Shown one piece after another: positions 11,833 to 24,700 of a DNA stretch of 64,000 bases. Every line of letters starts with the position of its first letter. Positions within the stretch are counted from its first letter, which is position 1. The notes beneath the pieces are model-generated. The model saw nothing but the letters and a program-made list of their open reading frames with translations, was not told the DNA's origin and made no database searches. The DNA is taken from contig CM035354.1 of the NCBI GenBank assembly GCA_020137815.1, positions 7,497,987 through 7,561,986 of the forward strand. Reading direction: 5' to 3'. Made by a program: the position numbers and the translations under genes. Origin of the DNA: Hormiphora californensis. Its lineage: Eukaryota; Ctenophora; Tentaculata; Cydippida; Pleurobrachiidae.

Positions 11833-12466
11833 CGGCGACTGTGGCCTGTGGGTGCTGTTGTGATGTATGCTGTGATGTCAGGACATTGAAACAGAATCTT
11901 CCTTACTCCCCTACACTGTATATATATATATACACAATGGACCGTTTATTATAGAGTGTGTTTTTCATTTTCTTTAACATTGGTGTAAATAAATTGCCTC
12001 GATTGATTGAAACTGTTGTCTGTTCTTGATACTAACAGGACACCATTGCATGATATATCCAATACCTCCACCTCTGCCTACTCAAATTATGAGAATTTCG
12101 TTTATCTCAATGGTGTCCTGGGTTTTCAATGTTCATTGCCCGCAATTGGTGGCAAATCATTCGGTCTCAGTCCCGAAACGAACATTCACGTCGCGCGCGA
12201 GAACACACCAATGATGCTCTCGGCGCGGCGTAAAAATGCTAGTGTCAGCTCAATCAGCGATGTCGCCGACGGTCGGCGACGGTCGCCGACGTCGGGCGCG
12301 CACAACGATGGAGCAAGGATCCCCACTAGTACTCGAGCCAAACCAGAAATTTTTCATTTCCACTTCGGTGGATTCTGGGAGGTTTGATCCGGATGCTCTG
12401 TGCGATTTCGATGTTCTTTCCTTGTATTCTGTTTTATTTGTGCCGTTCTTGATAATGATTCCAAAG

Positions 12467-12640
12467 TTATAAATTCATCTTTCCCCATAATTTAGCTACT
12501 TTTTTGATGTTTTTCGTTGAGAGAAATTTTTGAAAAAGCTTGAGCAGCCTTGACTTTACCTCAGCGTTAGCAGTGTCGTCATCACGCAGCTCCTTGAGTC
12601 TACGTTTATGCTTCTCCACTTGATCATAATCGTCAACCAT
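12467..12640 (-). CDS. possible 57-residue ORF or first exon, copy B
   Basis: Copy of the minus-strand frame at 8283-8456, offset by 4184 bp. I see no difference that breaks it. Unknown family; may not be a gene. Confidence 0.25.
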   Translation of the reverse strand: MVDDYDQVEKHKRRLKELRDDDTANAEVKSRLLKLFQKFLSTKNIKKVAKLWGKMNL

Positions 12641-13399
12641 TTTGGCTCAAATTAATTCGTTTAAAGTAGTGTTGAAAAGTTTGAAACTTTTGGAAATTTG
12701 GATTTTAGTATAATCAAAACTTGTTTGTTTCATTTTGATTTTTGAACCTGTACCTCCTCCGCATTTATCACTTACCTGTCGTTCAATTTAACGAATTGGG
12801 CTAGTGTGCTATACATTTCGATATCTCTCGAAATCTTTTGCGAGTGGAGATTTTGGTCATAAAATAATTTGAGTGTATTCTTTTACAATATAACTAGTTG
12901 AAGCTTCTAAAGTAAACAACACCCACTGCACCTCTGTTTGAAAATACAGTTGCCTGAAAACCACCACCTCTGATACAGATAGAATCAGAACCCAGACATG
13001 ACAATGATCCATCAGAACCATATGTCATAAACCAAGTGAGTTGTCTTGGAGATTCTCGATCGCAGGATATTCTAGTAACAACTGTTTTTAGATCTTTCTA
13101 CATCAATGTCGCAACATCACCCTCTATAACTATCTTTGCGCTACCCAGGTACCAACTGATATATGATAAACACAGGAATAAAGACTACAGTATATGAAGT
13201 TTTCACTGCGGTAGCCAGTGCTTTCACGATCGAACGATAACCAAAATTTGGGAGACTGGGATGTAGTTGGAACAAGAGACAAGCTTCTACAATGTCCATG
13301 GCTAGGCAGGATTACTATAGAACGTGGACTACACTGAACACTCACACAACCAATACTAAGAGGTGAATTATCGCAGTAATAGTAATACATAGTAATATT

Positions 13400-13815
13400 T
13401 TCTCTTCCCTTCCCTTCCTTCCAGTTTCCCTTCCCTTCCGGCTTCCCTTCCGGCTTCCCTTCCGGCTTCCCTTCCCTTCCCTTCCCTTCCCTTCCCTTCC
13501 CTTCCCTTCCCTTCCCTTCCCTTCCCTTCCCTTCCCTTCCCTTCCCTTCCCTTCCCTTCCCTTCCCTTCCCTTCCCTTCCCTTCCCTTCCCTTCCCTTCC
13601 CTTCCCTTCCCTTCCCTTCCCTTCCCTTCCCTTCCCTTCCCTTCCCTTCCCTTCCCTTCCCTTCCCTTCCCTTCCCTTCCCTTCCCTTCCCTTCCCTTCC
13701 CTTCCCTTCCCTTCCCTTCCCTTCCTTTCCCTTCCCTTACCTTACCTTACCTTACCTTACCTTACCTTACCTTACCTTACCTTACCTTCCTTACCTTTCG
13801 TTTCATTTCATTTCA
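13400..13815. repeat. (CCTTC)n and (CTTAC)n microsatellite
   Basis: Counterpart of the copy A microsatellite with a different structure: CTTCCGG units on the left, a long CCTTC tract, then about ten CTTAC units and CATTT units on the right. This shows rapid divergence after duplication. Confidence 0.97.
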
Positions 13816-13939
13816 TTTCAAAACTCTGCCTATACCTAACTCACCCTCCTTCTCCCTGCTGCAGGTTCAGGTGATTAAAAATGGGGATAGGGCACTCAGA
13901 CTACCCACACGAGTTAGATAATTATTGATCCCACTAAAC

Positions 13940-14308
13940 AGATGATATAGGGGATGCTGAACTACCTTAACTGTTGACCATAACGACTCCGAGAGTTCCA
14001 CTGGAGGAGTTCTTATACAGGGTAACTTGTCAGGATTGACTGTCTAGGCTTTTTAATCGTCAAAGCTCTGTTATACCAAAATCATGTTTTACACGTTTTC
14101 CCTCCCCCTCAGGACTTCACACTGCGCTATCAGAACGGACCAGTAATAATCGAGAGTTACTACTACACCCCTAACCATGTGGCTGCTGGTTGATCCAAGT
14201 TGGTTGGGGATAGATGAGATCCGGTTGATATTATAGGTGACTGTGTGGGGCTGTGGCTAGTGTTACTGTCAGTTATGTCAGGGTGGTCCTGTTGAGAAAA
14301 ACCCCGCC

Positions 14309-14382
<74 letters not shown>

Positions 14383-15980
14383 TGAGAGAAAAGAGAGAGG
14401 GCCGAGGGGTGGGTACTGGATACTGTGTAGTGAGAGAAACCTTCTCCAAATCGTGTCTCATATCGTCTAACACTCCAAATAAGCTTTCCAAAATATATTT
14501 ATTAAACTCTTTTGGGTGGGGTGGTGTTCAAGAGGTCAGCCAAAATTTTACACTGACTCATCGTTATTGCCTGGCTCTACCCTCTTTGCGTGCGCCCGCC
14601 CTCTTTTACAAATGTAAACGAGGGTTATAACGTCGTTATGGCTCTCATGCAGCATGCTGAGAATTTAGATATATTAGGGATGCCAACCTACTCAGTACTC
14701 TTGACATCATATCTATAACCCACACACTCAATTCCAGGTGTTCAACGGTTGATTGTCCTTCTCAAAAATAGTCCATCAGAGGATAACTACTATCTCACAC
14801 ATCAACAGCTACAGCTGCATGTGGAACAGGAAAGGAAGCAGTGAATCACTGTCAGTGATCGATGGGAAAAGGGGTTATGTTGCATGTCACGCCCCTCTGT
14901 TCGCCGTCAAGTGGTTATGGCATCGACATTATAAGGTGAGAGCAACCAGTGGTAGATTATGCTTTTTAGTTCTCTATATTTTAGTTGACAAATGACAAGT
15001 CAAAATATTTTAATTCTCTAATTATTTTCTCTCACCCTACCTGCTAGCTACCATTCTATGAATCCTCAATCCACCCTCAGTAGCTGTCACTCTCTCGCTC
15101 TGGCTCTATCTACTTCTCTCCGCCTCTCTCAATCTCCTCTCTCTCTCTCTTTCGTTGTATGTAGCTGTAGTACGGGATAAGATCTCGCGTATGTGATCCT
15201 ATCCTTCTTGTGGGTGATTGTGTTGCAGGACTGGATCACTCGAATGTGATGTTAGGTTTTATCAGTTGTTTAGCAGACATAAACCCTGGCCCCTGCCCTT
15301 ACTCAACAACTGCCCATAGTAATCCCTGGCAACCGTTTATCTTCCCTGGGTGGTATTAATTCAACAACCTTCTTTTTTCATTTTTGGTGACCCCCCGAAA
15401 TTTATAAAACTTTCCTAGTAACCCTATAGGCCCGGCCCTGGCCCCTGGGGCCCGAACAACATGACACTTGCTATTCCCAAGATAGCAGATATAATATATA
15501 ACATATTCTCTCTACAGATAACGTTACGATTAGTCGAACACTGTTTCACCTTTACCAACACTCTTTTTACCCTCTAACACCCCTTCCCTCTCAGGAAAGA
15601 GATCTTGAAGAGGAACAGCCCGGCCCAGCAGCCAAGAAATCACATCTCGACCTGAAGCTTATGATGTGGAGGATTACTGTGATAAGGTTTGTGTCCAGCT
15701 CTAGCCTCTAATCCCAGTTAGGTTGTTTTTCTCAATCGCCTAACTGCTAATTTACACTCTCGTTTACTGGTATAGCCCATGTTATATCTAATCACTTAAC
15801 ACCTGCTATCTGAACCGAAACCCCAGTTTCTATCTATCTCACACCAACACCCCTAACTCACCCCCTGATTAACCAGGCCCTAATAACACCCCATCTCCTC
15901 CTCTCCAGGACCACTCAGAGCCGGAATTCGACTTTCGAGTTGACTGTAACAAACTGCACCACATGATACTATGACGGCGA
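13940..15980 (+). pseudogene. unidentified spliced gene, copy B, further damaged
   Basis: Same exon-like blocks as copy A. Damage specific to B: the first block near 13950 reads into TAA after a local rearrangement, and the block starting at 15595 lacks 37 bp (copy A 11458-11494; junction after 15636). The loss is not a multiple of three, so the acidic segment ending VEDYCDK is out of frame. The other blocks, such as 14113-14188, are unchanged. Copy B is therefore the more likely pseudogene. Confidence 0.45.
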
Positions 15981-16471
15981 CTGTGGCCTGTGGGTGCTGT
16001 TGTGATGTATGCTGTGATGTCAGGACATTGAAACAGAATCTTCCTTACTCCCCTACACTGTATATATATATATACACAATGGACCGTTTATTATAGAGTG
16101 TGTTTTTCATTTTCTTTAACATTGGTGTAAATAAATTGCCTCGATTGATTGAAACTGTTGTCTGTTCTTGATACTAACAGGACACCATTGCATGATATAT
16201 CCAATACCTCCACCTCTGCCTACTCAAATTATGAGAATTTCGTTTATCTCAATGGTGTCCTGGGTTTTCAATGTTCATTGCCCGCAATTGGTGGCAAATC
16301 ATTCGGTCTCAGTCCCGAAACGAACATTCACGTCGCGCGCGAGAACACACCAATGATGCTCTCGGCGCGGCGTAAAAATGCTAGTGTCAGCTCAATCAGC
16401 GATGTCGCCGACGGTCGGCGACGGTCGCCGACGTCGGGCGCGCACAACGATGGAGCAAGGATCCCCACTAG

Positions 16472-17224
16472 GCCCGGCTGCTTCAAAATATTTTGAAAAA
16501 TTCAGCTTCCAAATAAAACATGACGCGCGGCGCTGGTTAAATAAACTATACGCTGCATTTAAACATGCGACATAACAAATTGATCGCGATTTCAAAACTT
16601 TTCAAGATGGCCGTTTTTTTAACTTCTTCAAAATCCAACCTCCAGATGTCTCTCAGCTCTCTGGTCTTAAAGAACGCGAGATTTGGACCGCAGTTGCAAG
16701 TTATCTTTACCTTTGGGACTAGTAACATAAACTAGGAAAGTAGTAAAAGTTCACCCCATTTTGAGAATAAAAACGGGGTCTGGCGGCGCCAGATAGCATC
16801 GATGTAGGTCGTAGGATTGTAGGAAAGATTTAAAATGGGAGTGAGCAAAGTCACTGGATTTAAATGCAATCGGTATCCTGTCGTTAATCGGGTGTTAATT
16901 GTTTTGATCAGTCAAACAAGTATCAGGATGGAACAAAGAGGAGTTACAAACTGGTTTTGTCAACACTGTGGACACCCACTCTTTTATATTGACTGGGTTT
17001 GTGCATCATCGTTTGACTTCTCGTATAAAAATTTAATAACGAATGCAAAAGTTATAAGATTTAACAATTTTAAAACTACAAAGCATAATAATTTCTTTTC
17101 CTTTGTCAATTTGTCATTTATCTGCTCTTACTATCGAAGTCTTCTCACGATTGTTGGTAAATGGTATCTAATATTGATCACTCCATCGAGTACTATCTAA
17201 CATTTGTTAAAGTGTCTTTGTAGT
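16472..17224. other. intergenic, no gene seen
   Basis: No supported exon. A GGCGGCGCCAGA motif at about 16783 recurs elsewhere in the window (about 26702, 60532, 61743), probably a short interspersed repeat fragment. Confidence 0.5.
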
Positions 17225-18768
17225 TTAATCCAGATTCTTAATCGCTTTCTGGACAATTTCGTAGAACTGTTTCTCTGAGAAATCTGATCTGTCGAAGCAG
17301 TAATCCTCAACAATACCCCAAGTGTAGATATAAGAATCATAGATTCCACCAACGCACACAAGGCAGGCATCATCAGTTGATGGTGTCTGTTCGATGGTAC
17401 CAGTCCACTTGTTCCTCTTGTATTTCATCTCGGCTGCCCACTGTCCAGACTGGGAGCTCTTACTGACAATCATGGCAGCACCCCACATGTCCTTCTTCTG
17501 ATTCACTTCATCTCCATATTTAGCGGCGTGGTAGTTACACATGACCTTCACCTTGTTGGCATCACTTCCCTTGATGGACTTCACCTTCACCTTACTCTCC
17601 ATCATCTTGAAGGCCCACGCGTCGTTGGAACAACTCAGAGCAACCTCCTCTCCAGCCATACATGGCATTTTGGCCATTGAGTAGGGTGTGTAACTGCAGT
17701 CATCAACATTGGTGGAGTTATAGCCACATCGAACTGTAGTAGCTCCGAAGGGGAACATGCCAAGCTTTTTGAGGGACAGGAAGTTGGTAGCAGGGACTGT
17801 TTGGCCGTTGTTGTAACCGAACTTGGCACAAGCGAGACGGGCAGCATTTGCAGTGAATCCATCATCACACACCTTTCCGAACCTATCCGCACTGTACTTG
17901 CCCTCCTCGTCAGGTGCAATTCCGAGGAGAATGCCACTGTCACACCCCTTCTCACCGGCCATACAAGGATCACCCCTTCCCTGGTACAACATGAGCTGGA
18001 CATCTTCGACTGGGTAACCGTCCTTATCCTTATCATCATCCCAATCGTTATCATCATCCTTGTCGTCATCCTTGTCATCATCCTTGTCATCATCCTTGTC
18101 GTCATCCTTGTCATCATCCTTGTCATCATCCTTGTCATCATCCTTGTCATCATCCTTGTCATCATCCTTGTCATCATCCTTGTCATCATCCTTGTCATCA
18201 TCCTTGTCATCATCCTTGTCATCATCCTTGTCATCATCCTTGTCGTCATCCTTGTCATCATCCTTGTCATCATCCTTGTCATCATCCTTGTCATCATCCT
18301 TGTCATCATCCTTGTCATCATCCTTGTCATCATCCTTGTCATCATCCTTGTCATCATCCTTGTCATCATCCTTGTCATCATCCTTGTCGTCATCCTTGTC
18401 GTCATCCTTGTCATCATCCTTGTCATCATCCTTGTCATCATCCTTGTCATCATCCTTGTCTCCATCCTTGTCATCATCCTTGTCATCATCCTTGTCATCA
18501 TCCTTGTCATCATCCTTGTCATCATCCTTGTCATCATCCTTGTCATCATCCTTGTCATCATCCTTGTCATCATCCTTGTCGTCATCCTTGTCATCATCCT
18601 TGTCGTCGTCCTTGTCGTCATCCTTGTCATCATCATCAGCTGGACAGACCTCAGCTCCGCTTATGCAGGAACTGGTGCTAGGACAGAACTCTCGTTCGAA
18701 TTTGTCAGTGACCCAGCAAGTCTCTGTAGGTGCCTCAACGTTATCAGTGAATAATGATAGCCAATTAC
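17225..18768 (-). CDS. terminal exon: (DDDK)n linker + SRCR domain
   Basis: 1544 nt, in phase with the preceding CAP exon. It begins with GNWLSLFTDNVEAPTETCW, then about 49 copies of a 12-bp unit encoding Asp-Asp-Asp-Lys (18046-18637), with rare variants. The SRCR domain spans about 17970-17630 with Cys at expected spacings (VCDDGF, LACAKFGY, VRCGYN, DDCSY, PCMAGE, LSCS). The last 130 or so residues contain five further Cys and match no family I know; the frame ends in TAA at 17225. The DDDK units resemble the enteropeptidase recognition site DDDDK; cleavage is speculation. Confidence 0.88.
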
Positions 18769-21700
18769 CTGCGGAAACGGAAATGTTCGATTTCGGGGAA
18801 AATTAGTACAGTCGGACCCCGATTTAGTGGCCCCCGATTTAGTGGCACCCCGATTTAGTGGCAGGATTTTTTCCCCCCAAAAATTTTTTTGATTTTTTTT
18901 GTGAAAATTTTTTGAAGATTTTTCAAAGAAACACCAGCCACGTCCGAATCGTGTTTCGAATCAGTGAATCTTATCGCATGTCCTGCTGCTAATTAGACGG
19001 TTCGGAAAGAACCGATACGTGATCCCCATGAGGCCATTGTATCACAAGTTCACCAAGCGTCAAAATTTTGATTCGATGGGGATCACGTTTCGATTCGTTC
19101 CGAACCGTCTAATTAGCAGCAGGCCATGCGATAAGATGCACCGATTCGAAACAGGATTCGGACGTGGCTGGTATACCTTTAAAAAAATTAAAACTTTTTT
19201 TGCAAAATTTTACAGTAAGATTGTCAATGCTTTGATCGGTGCTCCCCATAAATTTTGAGAGAAAAAAATATTTTGAAATTTTGATACTTCCTCACCCGCT
19301 TAGGGTGCACCAATTCGGCATGGTATCACGTATCGGTTCGTTTCGAACCCGCTAATTATACAGGACATCCAGTAAGCTGCACCGATTCGAAACACAAATC
19401 GGACGGGCCGGTATAACTTAGAAAAATTTTCACAATTTTTTTGAAAAAATTAATTTATAGTTTTCTATTTCTAATCAGAAATGATCATGTCATCAATACA
19501 TGAATATTGCATATAACAGTTAGAGGTGTCTTTAGTTTTAGTATACTGTATAGCATTTTGGGCATAAAATAGGTTTTTATGGGCCAAATATGGCTCACCT
19601 CGATTTAGTGGCACCCCGATTTAGTGGCAGGATTTTTTTCCCCCGATGATGCCACTAAATCGGGGTCCGACTGTAGTACCTTGGTCACTATAGTCCACGG
19701 AAAATTGATAATGCGGAAATAAAATACAAGTTGCACGTGATTTAGCTGCATTGTGTCTAGCTAAGTTTCCTAACATCCTGTTTTGTCCAAGACGTTTACC
19801 TGGTGGACTGTAGTTACAACAAGTGTAGAAATTGGTGCCCTGGCCCTCCTCTCGTCTTGCGACAGATGCACAACCAAGCTGTGTAGAACTCTTCCACACC
19901 ATCTAGACATTGGGGTTAGTTTGGCGGTTACAAAATCGAATACACGATAATAATAACGTGGCCAGTTTTGACGAATCACAGCTCAGAACAGCTCTTATGA
20001 CGTGTGGGTCAGATTGCATACTGGACGTTCGCGACATGTGAAGAATTCCGAGGTTGCTGATATCCTTACTATAAAGCGATAATTTTCTTCTCCTACTATA
20101 AGTACGTACCTGAGTAAAGTGTCCTATGTCTTCAGAAGCGTCGGTTGTCTTTCCAGTTACGTAGTTATAAAACTCCACTTCATCATACCAGTTGAAGTGT
20201 GCCTGTTTAATGGCACTTGCTAGTCCTGCCTGGATTTGATCATCAGAAAGGTCCATACTCGTCCAGGCCCAGGCAATGTTCTCTCCGAAACTGAAAAGGG
20301 TTGGCTATGTTAGGATCTTTCCGTGCAATATAATGAAGTTGGTGGCGGAATCATAAGTTGGCAAATTGGGATGAGCGTAGTACTTACCCAGAGTCTTTCG
20401 AGTGTTCGAACTTCTTATTTTCTGCAAGGTAGTTACACCACTGACTGGCAAAGGCGGCAATGGTATCATTCCATGCCAATCCAGGAGAGTTGTGGACTGC
20501 CCTGGCCTCGTTGTGCATAGCAACTCCGACTTGGGAAGCCACCCCGCCTGTAAACAATGGATTAGAATAGTGTATTATGGGGGATAAATTCTAAGAGAAG
20601 AAACGTTCGGGTCGTAGTTACCCCTTTCTCTCTAGTCTAGCAGCTAGCTGGTAAAAACCAATAATTGAGGTACAGCACATACCATCAAGATGATCCAACG
20701 TCACGCCATCTCCATCCTTGTCTCCATCCTTGTCTCCATCCTTGTCTCCATCCTTGTCTCCATCCTTGTCTCCATCATTGTCTCCATCATTGTCTCCATC
20801 TTTGTCATCATCTCCATCATCAGCTGGACAGACCTCAGCTCCGCTTATGCAGGAACTGGTGCTGGGACAGAACTCTCGCTCGAATTTGTCAGTGACCCAG
20901 CAAGTCTCTGTAGGTGCCTCGACGTTCTCTGGGTATAATGATTCCCCATTCATGTACATGTTACCTGCGGAAATGGAAATGTTAGATTTTGGGAAAAGTA
21001 GTAACTACCTTGGTCACTATCATTGTGTCTATAGCTAAATTTCCTAACATCCTGTTTTGTCCAAGACGTTTACCTGGTGGACTGTAGTTACAACAAGTGT
21101 AGAAATTGGTGCCCTCGCCCTCCTCTCGTCTTGCGACAGATGCACAACCTAGCTGTGTAGAACTCTTCCACACCATCTAGACATTGGGGTTAGTTTGACG
21201 GTTACAAAATCGAATACACGATAATAATAACGTGGCCAGTTTTGACGAATCACAGCTCCGAACTTGTTATGTTCTAACCCTCCTTTACGTGTGAAACAGA
21301 GTCTAGCTAGGCAAATCCGAACAGCTTGCTTATGACGTGTGGGTCACGAGTGAGCACTGTGCACTGGACGTTCGCGACATGAAGATTTCCGAGGTTGCTG
21401 ATATCCTTACTATAGTCTGATTTTAAATAACTGTCGTTTTTTAGAGTTTTCAAATTTCTTTAAATGACCATAAGTCCGGTTCCTGATGAGATAGAGACTT
21501 GAAATTTGGAGGTTACGAAGATCTTGTTAAGTTCTTCCGAACCTCCAAATTTCAAGTCTCCATCTTATCAGGAATCGGAGATATGATAAATTTTGTTATT
21601 TCAGGGGTGCGACAGTTTCAAAAAATCCGACTTTAAGCGATAATTTTCTTCTCTTACTATAAGTACGCACCTGAGTAAAGTGTCCTACGGCTTTATTGCT

Positions 21701-24700
21701 GTCGGTTGTCTTTCCAGTTACGAAATTATAAAACTCCACTTCATCATACCAGTTGAAGTGTGCCTGTTGAAGGGCACTTGCTAGTCCTTCCTGGATTTGC
21801 TCATCAGTAAGTTCCACACTCTTCCAGGCCCAGGCAATGTTCTCTCCGAAACTGAAAAGGGTTGGCTATGTTAGGATCTTTCCGCGAAATATAATGACGT
21901 TGGTGGCGGAATCATAAGTTGGCAAATTGGGATGAGCGTAGTACTTACCCAGAGTCTTTCGAGTGTTCGAACTTCTTATTTTCTGCAAGGTAGTTACACC
22001 ACTGACTGGCAAAGGCGGCAATGGTATCATTCCATGCCAATCCAGGAGAGTTGTGGACTGCCCTAGCCTCGTTGTGCATAGCAACTCCGACTTGAGAAGC
22101 CACTCCACCTGAAGACAGTGCATTGGAATAGTGTATTATGGGGGATAAATTCTAAGAGAAGAAACCTTCGGGTGGTAGGTACCCCTTTCTCTAGTCTAGC
22201 TGGTAAAAACCAAGAATTCAGCACATACCATCAAGATGATCCAACGTCACGCCATCTCCATCCTTGTCTCCATCATTATCCCCATCCTTGTCTCCATCCT
22301 TATCTCCATCTTTGTCTCCGTCTTGGTCTCCATCTTGGTCTCCATCTTGGTCTCCATCCTTGTCATCATCTTGGTCTCCATCTTGGTCTCCATCATTGTC
22401 TCCATCATTATCTCCATCATTATCTCCATCCTTGTCTCCATCCTTGTCATCATCTTGGTCTCCATCCTTGTCTCCATCCTTGTCATCATCTTGGTCTCCA
22501 TCTTGGTCTCCATCATTGTCTCCATCCTTGTCTCCATCTTTGTCTCCATCTTTGTCATCATCTCCATCATCATCTCCATCATCAGCTGGACAGACCTCAG
22601 CTCCGCTTATGCAGGAACTGGTGCTGGGACAGAACTCTCGCTCGAATTTGTCAGTGACCCAGCAAGTCTCTGTAGGTGCCTCGACGTTCTCTGGGTATAA
22701 TGATTCCCCATTCATGTACATGTTACCTGCGGAAATGGAAATGTTGGATTTTGGGAAAAGTAGTAACTACCTTGGTCACTATCATTGTGTCTTGTTATGT
22801 TTCCTAACATCCTGTTTTAATTTTTATCCAAGACGTTTACCTGGTGGACTGTAGTTACAACAAGTGTAGAAATTGGTGCCCTCGCCCTCCTCTCGTCTTG
22901 CGACAGATGCACAACCTAGCTGTGTAGAACTCTTCCACACCATCTAGACATTGGGGTTAGTTTGGCGGTTACAAAATCGAATAATAATAACGTGGCCAGT
23001 TTTGACGAATCACAGCTCCGAACTTGTTATGTTCTAACCCTCTTTTACGTGCGAAACAGAGTCTAGCTACGCAACTCCGAACAGCTCTTATAACGTGTGG
23101 GACGTAGGTCACGAGTGAGCAGTGCTCACTGAGCACTGTACGTTCGCGACATGAAGCTTTCCGAGGTTGCTGATACCCTTACTAAGCGATAATTTTCTTA
23201 CTCCTATTATAAGTACGCACCTGAGTAAAGTGTCCTATGGCTTTATTGCTGTCGGTTGTCTTTCCAGTTACGTAATTATAAAACTCCACTTCATCATACC
23301 AGTTGAAGTGTGCCTGTCGAAGGGCACTTGCTAGTCCTTCCTGGATTTGATCATCAGAAAGGTCCATACTCGTCCAGGCCCAGGCAATGTTCTCTCCGAA
23401 ACTGAAAAGGGTATGCTGTGTTAGGATCTTTCCGTGAAATATAATGACGTTGGTGGCGGAATCATTATAAGTTGGCAAATTGCGTGAGCGTAGTACTTAC
23501 CCAGAGTCTTTAGAGTGTTCGAACTTCTTATTTTCTGCAAGGTAGTTACACCACTGGCTGGCAAAGGCGGCAATGGTATCATTCCATGCCAATCCAGGAG
23601 AGTTGTGGACTGCCCTGGCCTCGTTGTGCATAGCAACTCCGACTTGGGAAGCCACCCCGCCTGAAGACAGTGCATTGGAATAGTGTATTATGGGGGATAA
23701 ATTCTAAGAGAAGAAACCTTCGGGTGGTAGGTACCCCTTTCTCTAGTCTAGCTGGTAAAAACCAAGAATTCAGCACATACCATCAAGATGATCCAACGTC
23801 ACGCCATCTCCATCCTTGTCTCCATCATTATCCCCATCCTTGTCTCCATCCTTATCTCCATCTTTGTCTCCGTCTTGGTCTCCATCTTGGTCTCCATCTT
23901 GGTCTCCATCCTTGTCATCATCTTGGTCTCCATCTTGGTCTCCATCATTGTCTCCATCATTATCTCCATCATTATCTCCATCCTTGTCTCCATCCTTGTC
24001 ATCATCTTGGTCTCCATCCTTGTCTCCATCCTTGTCATCATCTTGGTCTCCATCCTTGTCTCCATCCTTGTCTCCATCCTTGTCTCCATCATTGTCTCCA
24101 TCTTTGTCTCATCTTCATCATCTCCATCATCAGCTGGACAGACCTCAGCTCCGCTTATGCAGGAACTGGTGCTGGGACAGAACTCTCGCTCGAATTTGTC
24201 AGTGACCCAGCAAGTCTCTGTAGGTGCCTCAACGTTCTCTGGGTATAATGATTGCCCATTCATGTCCATGTTACCTGCGGAAATGGAAATGTTGGATTTT
24301 GGGGAAAAGTAGTAACTACCTTGGTCACTATCATTGTGTCTAGCTAAATTTCCTAACATCCTGTTTTAATTTTTGTCCAAGACGTTTACCTGGTGGACTG
24401 TAGTTACAACAAGTGTAGAAATTGGTGCCCTCGCCCTCCTCTCGTCTTGCGACAGATGCACAACCAAGCTGTGTAGAACTCTTCCACACCATCTAGACAT
24501 TAGTTAGGGGTTAGTTTGGCGGTTACAAAATCGAATAATAATAACGTGGCCAGTTTTGACGAATCACAGCTCCGAACTTGTTATGTTCTAACCCTCTTTT
24601 ACGTGCGAAACAGAGTCTAGCTACGCAACTCCGAACAGCTCTTATAACGTGTGGGACGTAGGTCACGAGTGAGCAGTGAGCACTGGACGTTCGCGACATG

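Larger units (their letters stand above)
8146..12329. repeat. 4.2-kb tandem segmental duplication, copy A
   Basis: Copy A (4184 bp) starts at TACTCGAGCC (8146) and ends at CCCCACTAG (12329). Copy B follows directly. Long stretches, such as 10220-12320, match copy B almost base for base, so the duplication is recent. Differences concentrate in the microsatellites, in a few small indels and in a 37-bp deletion in B. Confidence 0.95.
12330..16471. repeat. 4.2-kb tandem segmental duplication, copy B
   Basis: Copy B (4142 bp) repeats copy A from TACTCGAGCC (12330) to CCCCACTAG (16471). It is followed by unrelated sequence (GCCCGGCTGC). The A/B junction reads GGATCC..ACTAGT.CTCGAG. Confidence 0.95.

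Noticed and set aside
17801-18806. Plus-strand open frames rich in Ile-Leu-Val or Ser-Leu-Ser
   Set aside because: Antisense shadows of the DDDK-coding exon, whose minus-strand frame is supported by splice phase and domains.
21412-21635. Possible riboswitch-like hairpin in a CAP-gene intron
   Set aside because: Sequence matches the AAGTCGGA MITE family found elsewhere in the window.
22118-24312. Hydrophobic plus-strand frames (SILVSIIVS) that look like membrane proteins
   Set aside because: Antisense of the Asp-rich linker exons; no splice or start support.
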